From Rathayibacter iranicus NCPPB 2253 = VKM Ac-1602 (GTDB lineage Bacteria; Actinomycetota; Actinomycetes; Actinomycetales; Microbacteriaceae), in contig NZ_QGDV01000001.1 in assembly GCF_003149025.1 (NCBI RefSeq), positions 372,001-436,000 of the forward strand: a stretch of 64,000 nt of DNA. The letters run 5' to 3'. This document shows, piece after piece, positions 35,726-47,094 of the stretch. The position numbers and the translations under genes are program-made. Under the pieces are notes generated by a model, which was given only the letters and a program-made list of their open reading frames with translations, made no database searches and was not told the origin of the DNA. How positions within the stretch are numbered: the first letter of the stretch is position 1; the number at the start of each line of letters is the position of its first letter.

Positions 35726-35805
35726 GATGGGGGATTCGAACCCCCGAGGGCTTTCACCCAACACGCTTTCCAAGCGTGCGCCATAGGCCACTAGGCGAAT
35801 CCTCC
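35721..35805 (-). tRNA. tRNA-Ser (GGA)
   Basis: Read on the minus strand it folds as a class II tRNA: acceptor GGAGGAT with ATCCTCC, anticodon loop CTTGGAAAG giving anticodon GGA, a long variable arm, TTCGAAT in the T loop, and discriminator G. About 85 nt; CCA is not encoded. Its 3' end is the probable integration point of the neighbouring island. Confidence 0.96.
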
Positions 35806-35916
35806 TGGCGCGACCGTGGCCGCGACTCATCGATACTAGCCGGTGTCGGACCCCTCTGCCGACCACGACCGGTCCCGGCCGCGCTCGCAGGACGTCGACG
35901 TCGGTTAGACTATCTC

Positions 35917-36009
35917 CCGGCTCCCCGCGTGGCGCCATCCAGGCCAACTCCCCCAGGGCGGAAACGCAGCAAGGGTAACCGGGCTCTGGCGGGTGCGCGG
36001 GGGGTCTTT
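35917..36009 (+). ncRNA. ffs: Bacterial small signal recognition particle RNA
   Basis: Hairpin RNA closed by CCCCGCG (35924) and CGCGGGG (35996), with the conserved apical region CCCAGGGCGGAAACGCAGC, then AAGGGTAACCGGGCTCT and GGGTGC. The GCG-GAAA-CGC tip and the AGCAAGGGTAA symmetric loop are the Ffh-binding hallmarks seen in actinobacterial 4.5S-type RNAs. T-rich GTCTTTCCTT follows as terminator. It lies between tRNA-Ser and pta; in related genomes it is usually next to dnaX, here separated from dnaX by pta-ackA. Confidence 0.93.
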
Positions 36010-36164
36010 CCTTATTAACACAGAGGCCGTTCCGCCGAGACGGCTCGCGCTGCCGGCACGCGGCGACCACGACGTCCCTCCACAGCCCGTTCCGCCTCGA
36101 TGCCCTCCCCGCCGATGCCTGACGCCCAGCCAGCCGCAGCGACCCCCTCGGTAGGCTGACCCCG

Positions 36165-38309
36165 ATGGTTCAGAGCATCTACATCTCGTCCGCCGAAGGT
36201 CATTCTGGCAAGTCCACGGTCGCCCTCGGCGTCCTCGACGCGCTCAGCAGCCGAGTGCAGCGCGTCGGCGTCTTCCGACCGATCGCGCGCTCCACTTCCG
36301 AGCCCGACTACGTCCTCGAGATGCTCCTCGGGCACGCCGAGTCCGGCCTTGCTTACGAGGACTGCATCGGTGTGACCTACGAGGACGTCCACGCCGACGG
36401 CGAGGCCGCACTCTCGCGCATTGTCGAGCGCTACAAGGGCGTCGAGGGGCAGTGCGACGCGGTCGTCATTCTCGGCTCCGACTACACCGACGTCGGCAGC
36501 CCGACCGAACTTGGCTACAACGCCCGGATCGCCGCCAACCTCGGGGCGCCGGTCCTGCTCGTACTCACCGGCCGCGACCCCTCTCGGAGCGAGCAGCTCG
36601 GTCAGGCGCCCGCGCGCACGCCCGAGGAGATGCGCCAGATCACCGAGCTCGCCTCGGTCGAGTTGCGCACGGCTCATGCGAGCCTGATCGGAGTGATCGC
36701 CAACCGCGCCGATCCGGGCACCGCGTCCAAAGCGGTTGCCGCTATCCACGAGAGCATCCCCGCGTCCGTGCCCGTCTGGGCGATCCGTGAGGACCCCTAC
36801 CTCGTCGCTCCCAGCCTGTCTCGCCTGGTCGAGGCGGTCGACGGAGTCGTGGTCGCCGGCGACCCCGAGCTGCTTGGTCGCGAGGCGCTTGGAGTGGTCG
36901 TCGCCGGCATGTCGATGGTCAATGTCCTGCCGCGCCTGACCGAGGGCGGAGTGGTCATCGTCCCCGGCGACCGACCCGAGGTCGTCCTCGCGGTGATCAT
37001 GGCCTACGCCTCCGGCACCTTTCCTACGGTCACGGGCATCATCCTCAACGGCGGGTTCGAACTGCCCGAGCCGATCGTGCGTCTGATCGAGGGAATCGAC
37101 ACCCGGCTGCCGATCATCATGACCGAGCTCGGCACCTACGACACCGCAGTCCGCGTCACTGCCGCTCGCGGGCGCCTCGCCGCCGATTCGCCACGCAAGC
37201 GCGACACGTCGCTCGCGCTGTTCCAGGAGGCGGTCGACGTCGTCGAGCTGCTCACCCTGCTCGACGTCGGCCGATCCGAGGTCGTCACGCCGCTGATGTT
37301 CGAGTACGGCCTGATCGAGCGCGCCCGCATCGCTGATCGCCACATTGTCTTGCCCGAGGGCGGCGACGACCGCATCCTCCGTGCCGCTGCGACTGTGCTC
37401 AAGCGTGGCATCGCGCGGCTGACGATCCTGGGCGAGGAGGCCGAGATCCGCGCTCGCGCGGCTGGCCTGGGCCTCGACCTCGACGGCGCCCGCGTGCTCA
37501 GCCCCCTCGATCCCGTGCACCGCGCTCAATTTGCGGAGGAGTACGCCCGCATCCGCGCGCACAAGGGCATGACGTACGACCACGCGTACGACACCGTCAC
37601 CGACGTCTCCTACTTCGGCACGATGATGGTCCAGTTCGGGCTCGCCGACGGCATGGTCTCGGGAGCAGCGCACACCACGGCCCACACCATCCGTCCCGGC
37701 TTCGAGATCATCAAGACCAGCCCAGGCGTCTCGGTCGTGTCGAGTGTGTTCCTGATGGCTCTCGCCGATCGGGTCCTCGTCTACGGCGACTGCGCGGTCA
37801 ATCCCGATCCGACGGAGGCGCAGCTGGCCGACATCGCGATCTCTTCTGCCGAGACGGCACAGCAGTTCGGCGTCGACCCGCGCATCGCGATGCTCTCCTA
37901 CTCCACCGGCGAGAGCGGAGCCGGGGCCGACGTCGAGAAGGTCCGTGCTGCGACGACGTTGGTGCGTGAGCGCCGACCCGACCTGCTCGTCGAGGGGCCG
38001 ATCCAATACGACGCGGCGGCGGATGCGGCGGTCGCCGCCTCGAAGATGCCTGGCTCGCAGGTCGCCGGCCGCGCAACCGTGTTCATTTTCCCGGACCTCA
38101 ATACGGGCAACAACACCTATAAGGCCGTGCAGCGCTCGGCCGGTGCCGTGGCGATCGGCCCCGTGCTGCAGGGCCTCCGGAAGCCGGTCAACGACCTCTC
38201 ACGAGGCGCCCTCGTGCAGGACATCGTCAACACCGTCGCCATCACGGCCATCCAGGCCGCCACGCAGGCCATCGTCCCGCCGACCTCCGCCATCCCCGTC
38301 GTGCGCTAG
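36165..38309 (+). CDS. pta: Phosphate acetyltransferase
   Basis: A 714-residue long-form phosphotransacetylase interconverting acetyl-CoA and acetyl phosphate. The N-terminal P-loop domain starts MVQSIYISS with EGHSGKS at 11-17 and is followed by a DRTGG-type regulatory domain; the catalytic PTA domain occupies roughly residues 385-705, with RIADRHIVLPEGGDDRILRA at its start and SGAAHTTAHTIRPGFE and GPIQYDAA later. The length is as in E. coli Pta. It is followed 46 bases later by ackA on the same strand: a standard pta-ackA operon for acetate overflow and re-use. Confidence 0.96.
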   Translation: MVQSIYISSAEGHSGKSTVALGVLDALSSRVQRVGVFRPIARSTSEPDYVLEMLLGHAESGLAYEDCIGVTYEDVHADGEAALSRIVERYKGVEGQCDAVVILGSDYTDVGSPTELGYNARIAANLGAPVLLVLTGRDPSRSEQLGQAPARTPEEMRQITELASVELRTAHASLIGVIANRADPGTASKAVAAIHESIPASVPVWAIREDPYLVAPSLSRLVEAVDGVVVAGDPELLGREALGVVVAGMSMVNVLPRLTEGGVVIVPGDRPEVVLAVIMAYASGTFPTVTGIILNGGFELPEPIVRLIEGIDTRLPIIMTELGTYDTAVRVTAARGRLAADSPRKRDTSLALFQEAVDVVELLTLLDVGRSEVVTPLMFEYGLIERARIADRHIVLPEGGDDRILRAAATVLKRGIARLTILGEEAEIRARAAGLGLDLDGARVLSPLDPVHRAQFAEEYARIRAHKGMTYDHAYDTVTDVSYFGTMMVQFGLADGMVSGAAHTTAHTIRPGFEIIKTSPGVSVVSSVFLMALADRVLVYGDCAVNPDPTEAQLADIAISSAETAQQFGVDPRIAMLSYSTGESGAGADVEKVRAATTLVRERRPDLLVEGPIQYDAAADAAVAASKMPGSQVAGRATVFIFPDLNTGNNTYKAVQRSAGAVAIGPVLQGLRKPVNDLSRGALVQDIVNTVAITAIQAATQAIVPPTSAIPVVR

Positions 38310-38355
38310 CGGCCGGTCGCCGCCCCTTCCGACCCCGATCCCCCAGGAGTCCCTC

Positions 38356-39540
38356 ATGTCCGTCGTCCTCGTCGTCAACAGCGGTTCATCGTCGTTCAAG
38401 TACCAGCTCATCGAAATGACCACCGAGGAGACGCTCGCCAGCGGCCTCGTCGAGCGGATCGGTGAGGAAACCGGCCGCATGAAGCACACCCGCGATGGGG
38501 AGTCGTTCGAGGTCGAGGCGCCGATCCCGGACCACCCCGCGGGCTTCTCCGCGATGATCCGCGCGTTCGGTGAGCACGGCCCGAGCCTCGACGAATTCCC
38601 TCCTGTGGCCGTCGGCCACCGCGTGGTGCACGGCGGCAAGCGCTTTTTCGCGCCCACTGTCGTCACCGACCTGGTCAAGATCAACATCGAGGACCTCGCC
38701 GATCTCGCACCGCTGCACAACCCCGCCAACCTCGAGGGCATTGAGGCGGCGCAGAAGGCGTTCCCGGACGTCACCCACGTCGCCGTCTTCGACACCGCGT
38801 TCCACCACACGATCTCCGACGCGGCGTCGAGCTACGCCCTCCCGATCGAACTCGCAGAGAAGCACCGCATCCGGCGCTACGGCTTCCACGGCACTTCGCA
38901 CAAGTTCGTGTCGGAGGCAGCCGCGGCGTATCTCGGTCGTCGCCGCTCCGACCTCAAGACCATCGTGCTGCACCTCGGCAACGGAGCCTCCGCCTGTGCC
39001 GTCGACGGCGGTGCCTCCGTCGAGACGTCGATGGGGATGACCCCGCTCGAAGGCCTCGTCATGGGAACGCGCTCGGGCGATCTCGACCCGGCCGTCGTCT
39101 TCCACCTCGTTCGCAAGGCCGGGCTCTCGATCGACGATCTCGACGCACTCCTCAACCGGCGCAGTGGCCTGCTCGGCCTCAGCGGCCGCGGCGATATGCG
39201 CGACGTGCAGGAGGCGGCCGAGGCAGGCAACGAGCAGGCCCGCGCCGCACTCGACGTCTATTACCACCGGCTCCGGCACTACATCGGCGCCTACTACGCC
39301 CAGCTCGGCCGAGTCGACGCCATCGTCTTCACGGCAGGAGTCGGCGAGAACGTCGCTGCCGTCCGCACCGGCGCCCTCCACGGCCTTGAAGGGCTCGGCA
39401 TCGAACTCGACCACGAACGCAATATCGCCCGAGACAGCGGTGCCCGCCGCATTTCGACCGACGACTCGCGCGTCGCGGTCCTCGTGATTCCCACGAACGA
39501 AGAACTGGAGATTGCGCGGCAATGCTTGTCTGTCGTGTAG
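38356..39540 (+). CDS. ackA: Acetate kinase
   Basis: A 394-residue ASKHA-fold kinase converting acetyl phosphate and ADP to acetate and ATP. Family blocks are all present: VVNSGSSSFKYQL at the N-terminus, VGHRVVHGGKRFF, HNPANLEGI, FDTAFHHTI, RRYGFHGTSHKFV with the catalytic histidine, and GVGENVAAVR near the C-terminus. CAGGAG lies eight bases before ATG 38356. Second gene of the pta-ackA unit; the stop codon is inside the terminator stem at 39532-39560. Confidence 0.97.
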   Translation: MSVVLVVNSGSSSFKYQLIEMTTEETLASGLVERIGEETGRMKHTRDGESFEVEAPIPDHPAGFSAMIRAFGEHGPSLDEFPPVAVGHRVVHGGKRFFAPTVVTDLVKINIEDLADLAPLHNPANLEGIEAAQKAFPDVTHVAVFDTAFHHTISDAASSYALPIELAEKHRIRRYGFHGTSHKFVSEAAAAYLGRRRSDLKTIVLHLGNGASACAVDGGASVETSMGMTPLEGLVMGTRSGDLDPAVVFHLVRKAGLSIDDLDALLNRRSGLLGLSGRGDMRDVQEAAEAGNEQARAALDVYYHRLRHYIGAYYAQLGRVDAIVFTAGVGENVAAVRTGALHGLEGLGIELDHERNIARDSGARRISTDDSRVAVLVIPTNEELEIARQCLSVV

Positions 39541-39560
39541 CGGCGGAGCCGCTACACGAC
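39532..39560 (+). terminator. Terminator of pta-ackA
   Basis: GTCGTGTAGCGGC and GCCGCTACACGAC form a perfect 13-bp stem with a 3-base loop, overlapping the ackA stop codon. No T-tract follows, as is frequent in high-GC Actinobacteria. Confidence 0.7.
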
Positions 39561-39936
39561 CGCGGTTGGCTTGTGTGGGGGGTGCGTTCCTAGGAGCGGG
39601 GAGCGTCGGGCTGCCCGGAATCGCTGGCACGCGATTACGGGTCGTGCCCTCGTCCTTCGGACATCGACTTGGGGGTCGTTTTGCGGACGTCGGGTTGTGT
39701 CTCGTCCTGTGGGCGGCGGGTTGTGTCTCGTCCTGCGGACGTCGGGTTGTGCCTCGTCCTGTGGGCGTTGGGTTGTGTCTCGTCCTGTGGGCGTCGGGTT
39801 GGGGGAGGAGACGGGGGGTGTGGCGTGGGGTGGGAGGGGCGCGGTCGAGGTGGAGCGGAGGGTCGGGGCGGATGAGCCGCTCCTGAGTGCGGGAGTCGGC
39901 CGGGGCGGTGTCGGAGGTCGCGGCTACTCTGTACGG
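39561..39936. other. Intergenic region between ackA and dnaX
   Basis: About 375 bases containing the tandem array described separately and otherwise GT-rich low-complexity DNA on the plus strand. The dnaX reading frame happens to stay open through it, but start-site and homology evidence place the true start at 39937. No RNA gene seen. Confidence 0.55.
39685..39804. repeat. 26-bp tandem repeat array
   Basis: Four full 26-bp units (39685, 39711, 39737, 39763) and a partial fifth at 39789. The unit reads approximately GGGCGTCGGGTTGTGTCTCG then TCCTGT, with one to three differences per copy. The strand bias (G and T on plus) is strong. Lies between the pta-ackA terminator and dnaX. Confidence 0.85.
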
Positions 39937-42210
39937 GTGGTTGCAGCCCTGTATCGCCGGTATCGGCCCGAGACGTTCGCCGAGATGATCGGCCAGTCCC
40001 AGGTGACCGATCCGCTCATGACCGCGCTCCGCACCAACCGCGTCAACCACGCCTATCTCTTCAGCGGTCCGCGCGGCTGCGGCAAAACCACGTCGGCGCG
40101 CATCCTCGCCCGCTGCCTCAACTGCGCTACCGGCCCCACCGACATCCCGTGCGGTGTCTGCGAGAGTTGCATCGAACTCAGCCGTGAGGGCCAAGGTTCG
40201 CTCGACGTGGTCGAGATCGACGCCGCCAGCCACAACGGAGTCGACGACGCGCGCGACCTGCGTGAGCGCGCCATCTTCGCGCCCGCCCGCGACCGTTTCA
40301 AGATTTTCATCCTCGATGAGGCGCACATGGTGACGCCACAGGGCTTCAACGCCCTGCTCAAGATCGTCGAGGAGCCGCCGGAGCACGTCAAGTTCATCTT
40401 CGCCACGACCGAGCCCGACAAGGTCATCGGCACGATCCGCTCCCGTACCCACCACTATCCGTTCCGCCTTGTCCCGCCGGCGCAGATGCTCGACTACACG
40501 CAGGAGCTCTGCGAGCGGGAGGGCGTGCACGTGGCCGCTGGTGTGCTGCCGCTGGTGGTTCGCGCAGGGGGCGGCTCTGTCCGCGACACCCTGTCCCTCC
40601 TCGATCAGCTGATGGCCGGCTCCGAGGCCGAGACCATCGAGTACGAGCGAGCTGTCGCGCTCCTCGGCTATACGCACGGCGCACTGCTCGACGAGGTCAT
40701 CGACGCGCTCGCGGAGCACGACTCGGCGGAGGCGTTCGGAGCGGTCGATCGGGTCATCCAGACGGGCCAGGATCCCCGCCGCTTCGTCGAGGATCTGCTC
40801 GAGAAGCTGCGCGACCTCATCGTCGTCGCGGCCACGGGAGGCGCTGCCTCCGCCGTGCTCCGCGGCGTCTCACAGGACGAACTCGACCGAATGGCCGGCC
40901 AGTCGCGCGCACTCGGCCTGGCGGAACTCTCGCGAATCGCCGACGTGGTCAACGACGCCCTGACCGAGATGACCGGCGCGACCTCGCCGCGCCTCCACCT
41001 CGAGCTGATGATCGCACGCACGCTCGTCCACGGCACCGGTGCGGGCATCGCCCCGGCGCCGCGTCAGGAGGAGCACGCTCGAGATGTCGCGGCGTCTCGT
41101 CCCGCCGCCGCGCAGCCCCCAACCCAGCCGACGAATGTCCGCGAGCGGTCGCGAGCATCCCACGCCGCGAACCCCGGATCCGTGCCGGAGTCACTCGCCG
41201 CCGCTCCACGCACCGAGGCGCCGGTCACGGCCGCCACTGCGGTTGAAGCGCCTCCAGTGACAGCGCCGGAGCAGCGGTCACGGCCGGAAGCACCGCCGCC
41301 GGATCCTGCCCAGGAGGCACGTGCGCCGTCGCCGGCCCCGGTCTCGGACGGCGACGACTCCCGCACGACGCCGGAAGCGCCTCCCACTGACGGCGGGATC
41401 TCCCTCCAGCGCATGAAGGACACCTGGCCCGAGATCCTCGAGGTCGTGCAAAAGGCGAAGATGACGGCCTGGCTCGTCGCCTATACCGCGCAAGTCCGCG
41501 CGCTGCAGGACGATGTGCTCACGCTCTCGTTCCCGAGCCAGAACGACGTCGAATCGTTCAAGATGCCCGGCACTGCGGGCCAGCCCGGTGTCAGCGAGTA
41601 CCTGCGACAGGCGATCCAGCAGGTCCTCGGCCTGAGGGTCAAATACATTGCCCGAGTCGAGCCGCGCGCCGCGGCCCCGGAGGCGGAGCGCGCCGCGGTC
41701 GAGACGCCGACCGCGCCGCCACCCGCCAGTGAAAGCCCGCGCGATGATGACGGCTGGACGACAGTCGCCATTCCTACCGATCCGACCCCTGTGCCCACGG
41801 TAGAGCCCGCACCGGTGCCTGCCGCTGAGGTTGTTGCCAGGCCGGAGGCCGCCTCCGCAGAGCACGCTCGCCGGTCGACCACTGACGAGCCCCCCTCCGA
41901 CACCGCGCCCCCCCTCGACGAGGAGCCGCCGGAGGAGGACATGCCGCCGGTTGAGCCGTCGATGCCCGACTCCTGGGCCACGGTCTCTCCTCCGGGAGAG
42001 CCCGCTCCGGAGCCCGTCACCCGGCCCCGAACGAGCGTGATTCCGGAACGTTCCGCGCCCGCCGCTCGCCCCGCGACCCGCACCACCCGCGCGGCGACTG
42101 CTGACGGGCGGCAGCGTTACGGTGAGGCCGTGGTACGCGAGATCCTCGGCGCGCAATTCATCGAGGAGCAGCCGCACACGCCGCGCGGACCCCGGGTGAC
42201 CGGAGCATGA
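39937..42210 (+). CDS. dnaX: DNA polymerase III gamma/tau subunit
   Basis: A 757-residue clamp-loader subunit. GTG 39937 gives [20 protein letters not shown], the usual beginning. Walker [10 protein letters not shown] is at 44-52, a zinc module with C60, C63, C72, C75 and C78, then DEAH at 127-130. The AAA+ and clamp-loader collar domains end near residue 370; a long acidic, proline- and alanine-rich linker follows, with a tau-like conserved island around 485-570 ([21 protein letters not shown] split by normal spacing). Frame is open further upstream through the repeat array but that part is not protein-like. No internal frameshift site was identified. Followed by recR, as in most bacteria. 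Confidence 0.94.
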   Translation: MVAALYRRYRPETFAEMIGQSQVTDPLMTALRTNRVNHAYLFSGPRGCGKTTSARILARCLNCATGPTDIPCGVCESCIELSREGQGSLDVVEIDAASHNGVDDARDLRERAIFAPARDRFKIFILDEAHMVTPQGFNALLKIVEEPPEHVKFIFATTEPDKVIGTIRSRTHHYPFRLVPPAQMLDYTQELCEREGVHVAAGVLPLVVRAGGGSVRDTLSLLDQLMAGSEAETIEYERAVALLGYTHGALLDEVIDALAEHDSAEAFGAVDRVIQTGQDPRRFVEDLLEKLRDLIVVAATGGAASAVLRGVSQDELDRMAGQSRALGLAELSRIADVVNDALTEMTGATSPRLHLELMIARTLVHGTGAGIAPAPRQEEHARDVAASRPAAAQPPTQPTNVRERSRASHAANPGSVPESLAAAPRTEAPVTAATAVEAPPVTAPEQRSRPEAPPPDPAQEARAPSPAPVSDGDDSRTTPEAPPTDGGISLQRMKDTWPEILEVVQKAKMTAWLVAYTAQVRALQDDVLTLSFPSQNDVESFKMPGTAGQPGVSEYLRQAIQQVLGLRVKYIARVEPRAAAPEAERAAVETPTAPPPASESPRDDDGWTTVAIPTDPTPVPTVEPAPVPAAEVVARPEAASAEHARRSTTDEPPSDTAPPLDEEPPEEDMPPVEPSMPDSWATVSPPGEPAPEPVTRPRTSVIPERSAPAARPATRTTRAATADGRQRYGEAVVREILGAQFIEEQPHTPRGPRVTGA

Positions 42211-42286
42211 CTCCCAGCATCGTCAACCGTCCCGCCGTCGTTCCGGCGGCGCTTCCTGTCCGCCATCCCCGAGAGGAGGCGACCAT

Positions 42287-42886
42287 ATGTACGAAGGCAT
42301 CGTCCAGGAGCTGATCGACGAACTCGGTCGACTCCCCGGCATCGGTCCGAAATCGGCTCAACGCATCGCGTTCCATATCCTGCAGACCGAGACGTTCGAC
42401 GTCACCCGCCTGGCCGAGATCCTGCTCGAACTGCGTCACCGTGTGCACTTCTGCGACATCTGCGGCAACGTCGCCGAGGAGGCGACGTGCGGCATCTGTC
42501 GCGACCCGCGTCGCAGCCGTGCGGTTATCTGCGTGGTCGAGGAGGCGAAGGACGTCCCGGCGATCGAGCGCACCCGCGAGTTTCGTGGGCTGTACCACGT
42601 CCTCGGCGGTGCTATCAGCCCGATCGACGGTATCGGCCCGGACCAGCTCCGCATCCGTCAACTGCTGCAACGCCTCGCCGATGGGGAGGTGCAGGAAGTC
42701 ATCATCGCAACCGACCCCAACCTTGAGGGCGAGGCGACGGCCACCTACCTCTCGCGCATGCTCAGCACCCTCGGCATCCGCATCACCCGGCTCGCCTCCG
42801 GTTTGCCGGTCGGCGGCGACCTCGAGTACGCCGACGAGATCACCCTCGGCCGCGCCTTCGAGGGGCGCCGCCTGGTCGAGAATTGA
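42287..42886 (+). CDS. recR: Recombination mediator protein RecR
   Basis: A 199-residue recombination protein that acts with RecF and RecO to load RecA at gaps. N-terminal helix-hairpin-helix ([20 protein letters not shown]), a four-cysteine zinc motif ([16 protein letters not shown]), and a Toprim domain ([14 protein letters not shown] to [12 protein letters not shown]) are in order. Length is exactly normal. GAGGAGGCGAC precedes ATG 42287. Follows dnaX by 76 bases and probably shares its transcript. Confidence 0.97.
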   Translation: MYEGIVQELIDELGRLPGIGPKSAQRIAFHILQTETFDVTRLAEILLELRHRVHFCDICGNVAEEATCGICRDPRRSRAVICVVEEAKDVPAIERTREFRGLYHVLGGAISPIDGIGPDQLRIRQLLQRLADGEVQEVIIATDPNLEGEATATYLSRMLSTLGIRITRLASGLPVGGDLEYADEITLGRAFEGRRLVEN

Positions 42887-42990
42887 CTCGGCAGCTCCGC
42901 TCCTCTCCGTGGTCCCGTCGGCATGTCTCCACCGGTAGGCTCGGCCGTCGGGTCGCGACGGTGGCCCACCGACCGACCCGGGAGTAACGC

Positions 42991-45431
<2,441 letters not shown>

Positions 45432-45552
45432 CTCGTGGCGGGGCTGAGGCCGAGCGCGTTGGAACCTTGAGAGTGGAAAAGCCACGAATTTAACGGGCGA
45501 GTGCACCTTCGCCCGGCCGTCCTCGACCGAAGCAACGGTAAACTCGATCCTT

Positions 45553-47040
45553 GTGAGCTCCTCGGAACCGGTCGACGTCGCCCTCATCGGTGGGGGCATC
45601 ATGAGCGCCACTCTTGGCGCGCTGATCACCCAGCTGCAGCCCGATTGGACGATCGCGGCGTACGAGCGCCTCGGTGATGTGGCTCAGGAGTCGTCGAACC
45701 CCTGGAACAACGCGGGCACGGGGCATGCTGCCCTCTGCGAACTCAATTACATGCCCGAGGCGACCGATGGCTCCGTCGACCCGGCCAAGGCGATCCAGAT
45801 CAACGAACAGTTCCAGATCTCACGCCAGTTCTGGTCGAGCTTGGTCGAGTCGGGCGACATTCGCGAACCCTCCAGTTTCATCAATCCGGCTCCGCACATG
45901 ACCTTCGTGCACGGTGAGGCGAACGTCGAGTACCTCCGCAAGCGCTATCAGGCGCTCAAGGACCAGCCGCTTTTCGCCGGTATCGAGTTCACCGAGAGCA
46001 TCAAGACCATCCACGAGTGGGCGCCGTTGCTGATGGAGAAGCGTCCCGCCGGCGGCGGTCCCTACGCGGCGACCCGCATGCCCGCTGGCACCGACGTCGA
46101 CTTCGGCTCGCTCACACATCAGCTGTTCGACCACGTGGTCGCTCGCGGCGGCACTCTCGACACCGGCCACGAGGTAACTCGCATTGCACGACAGAAGGAT
46201 GGCACCTGGCGCCTCGACCTCAAGCAGGCGGTTGGAGGCACGCCGAAGCGTGTCACCGCCCGCTTCGTTTTCGTCGGCGCCGGTGGAGGGGCGCTGCACC
46301 TCCTTCAAAAGTCGGGCATTCCCGAGATCAAGGGCTTCGGCGGCTTCCCGATTTCAGGTCAGTTCCTCCGCACCGACAATCCCGAGCTGGTCGCTCAACA
46401 TAGAGCGAAGGTGTACGGCAAGGCCGCGGTCGGCGCGCCCCCGATGTCGGTACCGCACCTTGACGCACGGGTCGTCGATGGCGAGTCCTCGCTCCTCTTT
46501 GGCCCCTATGCCGGATTCACTCCCAAGTTCCTGAAGCGGGGTTCGTGGCTCGACCTGCCGCTTTCCATCCGTCCGCACAACATCGGCCCGATGCTTGCTG
46601 TGGCTCGCGACAACCTCGATTTGATGAAGTACCTGATCGGCGAAGTTCTTGCCGGCCGTGGCAAGAAAATGAAGGCTCTGCGCGAGTTCCTGCCCACCGC
46701 CCGCGACGAGGACTGGTACCTCATTACGGCCGGCCAGCGCGTGCAGGTGATGAAGAAGGACGACAAAAAGGGCGGAGTGCTGCAGTTCGGTACCGAAGTC
46801 ATCACCGGGGGAGAGGGCACGATTGCCGGTCTCCTCGGTGCCTCGCCCGGCGCCTCGACCGCGGTGCCCATCATGCTCGACATCGTGCAAAAGTGTTTTC
46901 CTGAGCAGATGACGGCCTGGGAGCCCCGGATTCGCGCGCTCGTGCCGAGCTACGGCTCGACGCTGAACGATGCACCCGACAAGGCCGAGCGGACGGTGAC
47001 GGCGACGGCCGAGGCGCTGGAACTCTCCGCCGCGGTCTAG
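45553..47040 (+). CDS. mqo: Malate:quinone oxidoreductase
   Basis: A 495-residue FAD enzyme, peripheral on the membrane, oxidising malate to oxaloacetate with electrons to the quinone pool. N-terminal IGGGIMSATLGALITQL binds FAD; SSNPWNNAGTGHAALCELNY and the C-terminal SPGASTAVPIMLDI are family-specific. Length is typical. The start is GTG 45553 with a poor ribosome site. It acts in the TCA cycle in place of, or beside, malate dehydrogenase. Monocistronic. Confidence 0.96.
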   Translation: MSSSEPVDVALIGGGIMSATLGALITQLQPDWTIAAYERLGDVAQESSNPWNNAGTGHAALCELNYMPEATDGSVDPAKAIQINEQFQISRQFWSSLVESGDIREPSSFINPAPHMTFVHGEANVEYLRKRYQALKDQPLFAGIEFTESIKTIHEWAPLLMEKRPAGGGPYAATRMPAGTDVDFGSLTHQLFDHVVARGGTLDTGHEVTRIARQKDGTWRLDLKQAVGGTPKRVTARFVFVGAGGGALHLLQKSGIPEIKGFGGFPISGQFLRTDNPELVAQHRAKVYGKAAVGAPPMSVPHLDARVVDGESSLLFGPYAGFTPKFLKRGSWLDLPLSIRPHNIGPMLAVARDNLDLMKYLIGEVLAGRGKKMKALREFLPTARDEDWYLITAGQRVQVMKKDDKKGGVLQFGTEVITGGEGTIAGLLGASPGASTAVPIMLDIVQKCFPEQMTAWEPRIRALVPSYGSTLNDAPDKAERTVTATAEALELSAAV

Positions 47041-47070
47041 TTCGCGCGGCGCCTCGAATGCGCGAGAGGT

Positions 47071-47086
47071 TCGAACGTATGTTCTA
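47071..47086. promoter_or_regulatory. LexA (SOS) box
   Basis: TCGAACGTATGTTCTA fits the actinobacterial LexA consensus TCGAAC-N4-GTTCGA with one mismatch in the last half-site. It ends eight bases before the radical-SAM start codon, so LexA binding would cover the promoter or start. Confidence 0.75.
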
Positions 47087-47094
47087 ATAGCTGC

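Noticed and set aside
39685-39804. CRISPR array
   Set aside because: Units are contiguous 26-mers without unique spacers and no cas genes are near.
39571-39936. N-terminal extension of dnaX through the tandem repeats
   Set aside because: The sense frame is open, but the translated part is a cysteine- and serine-rich repeat unlike any DnaX; GTG 39937 gives the standard N-terminus.
36015-40719. Long minus-strand open frames opposite pta, ackA and dnaX
   Set aside because: Shadow frames; they cross gene boundaries, and the plus-strand genes are complete and family-typical.
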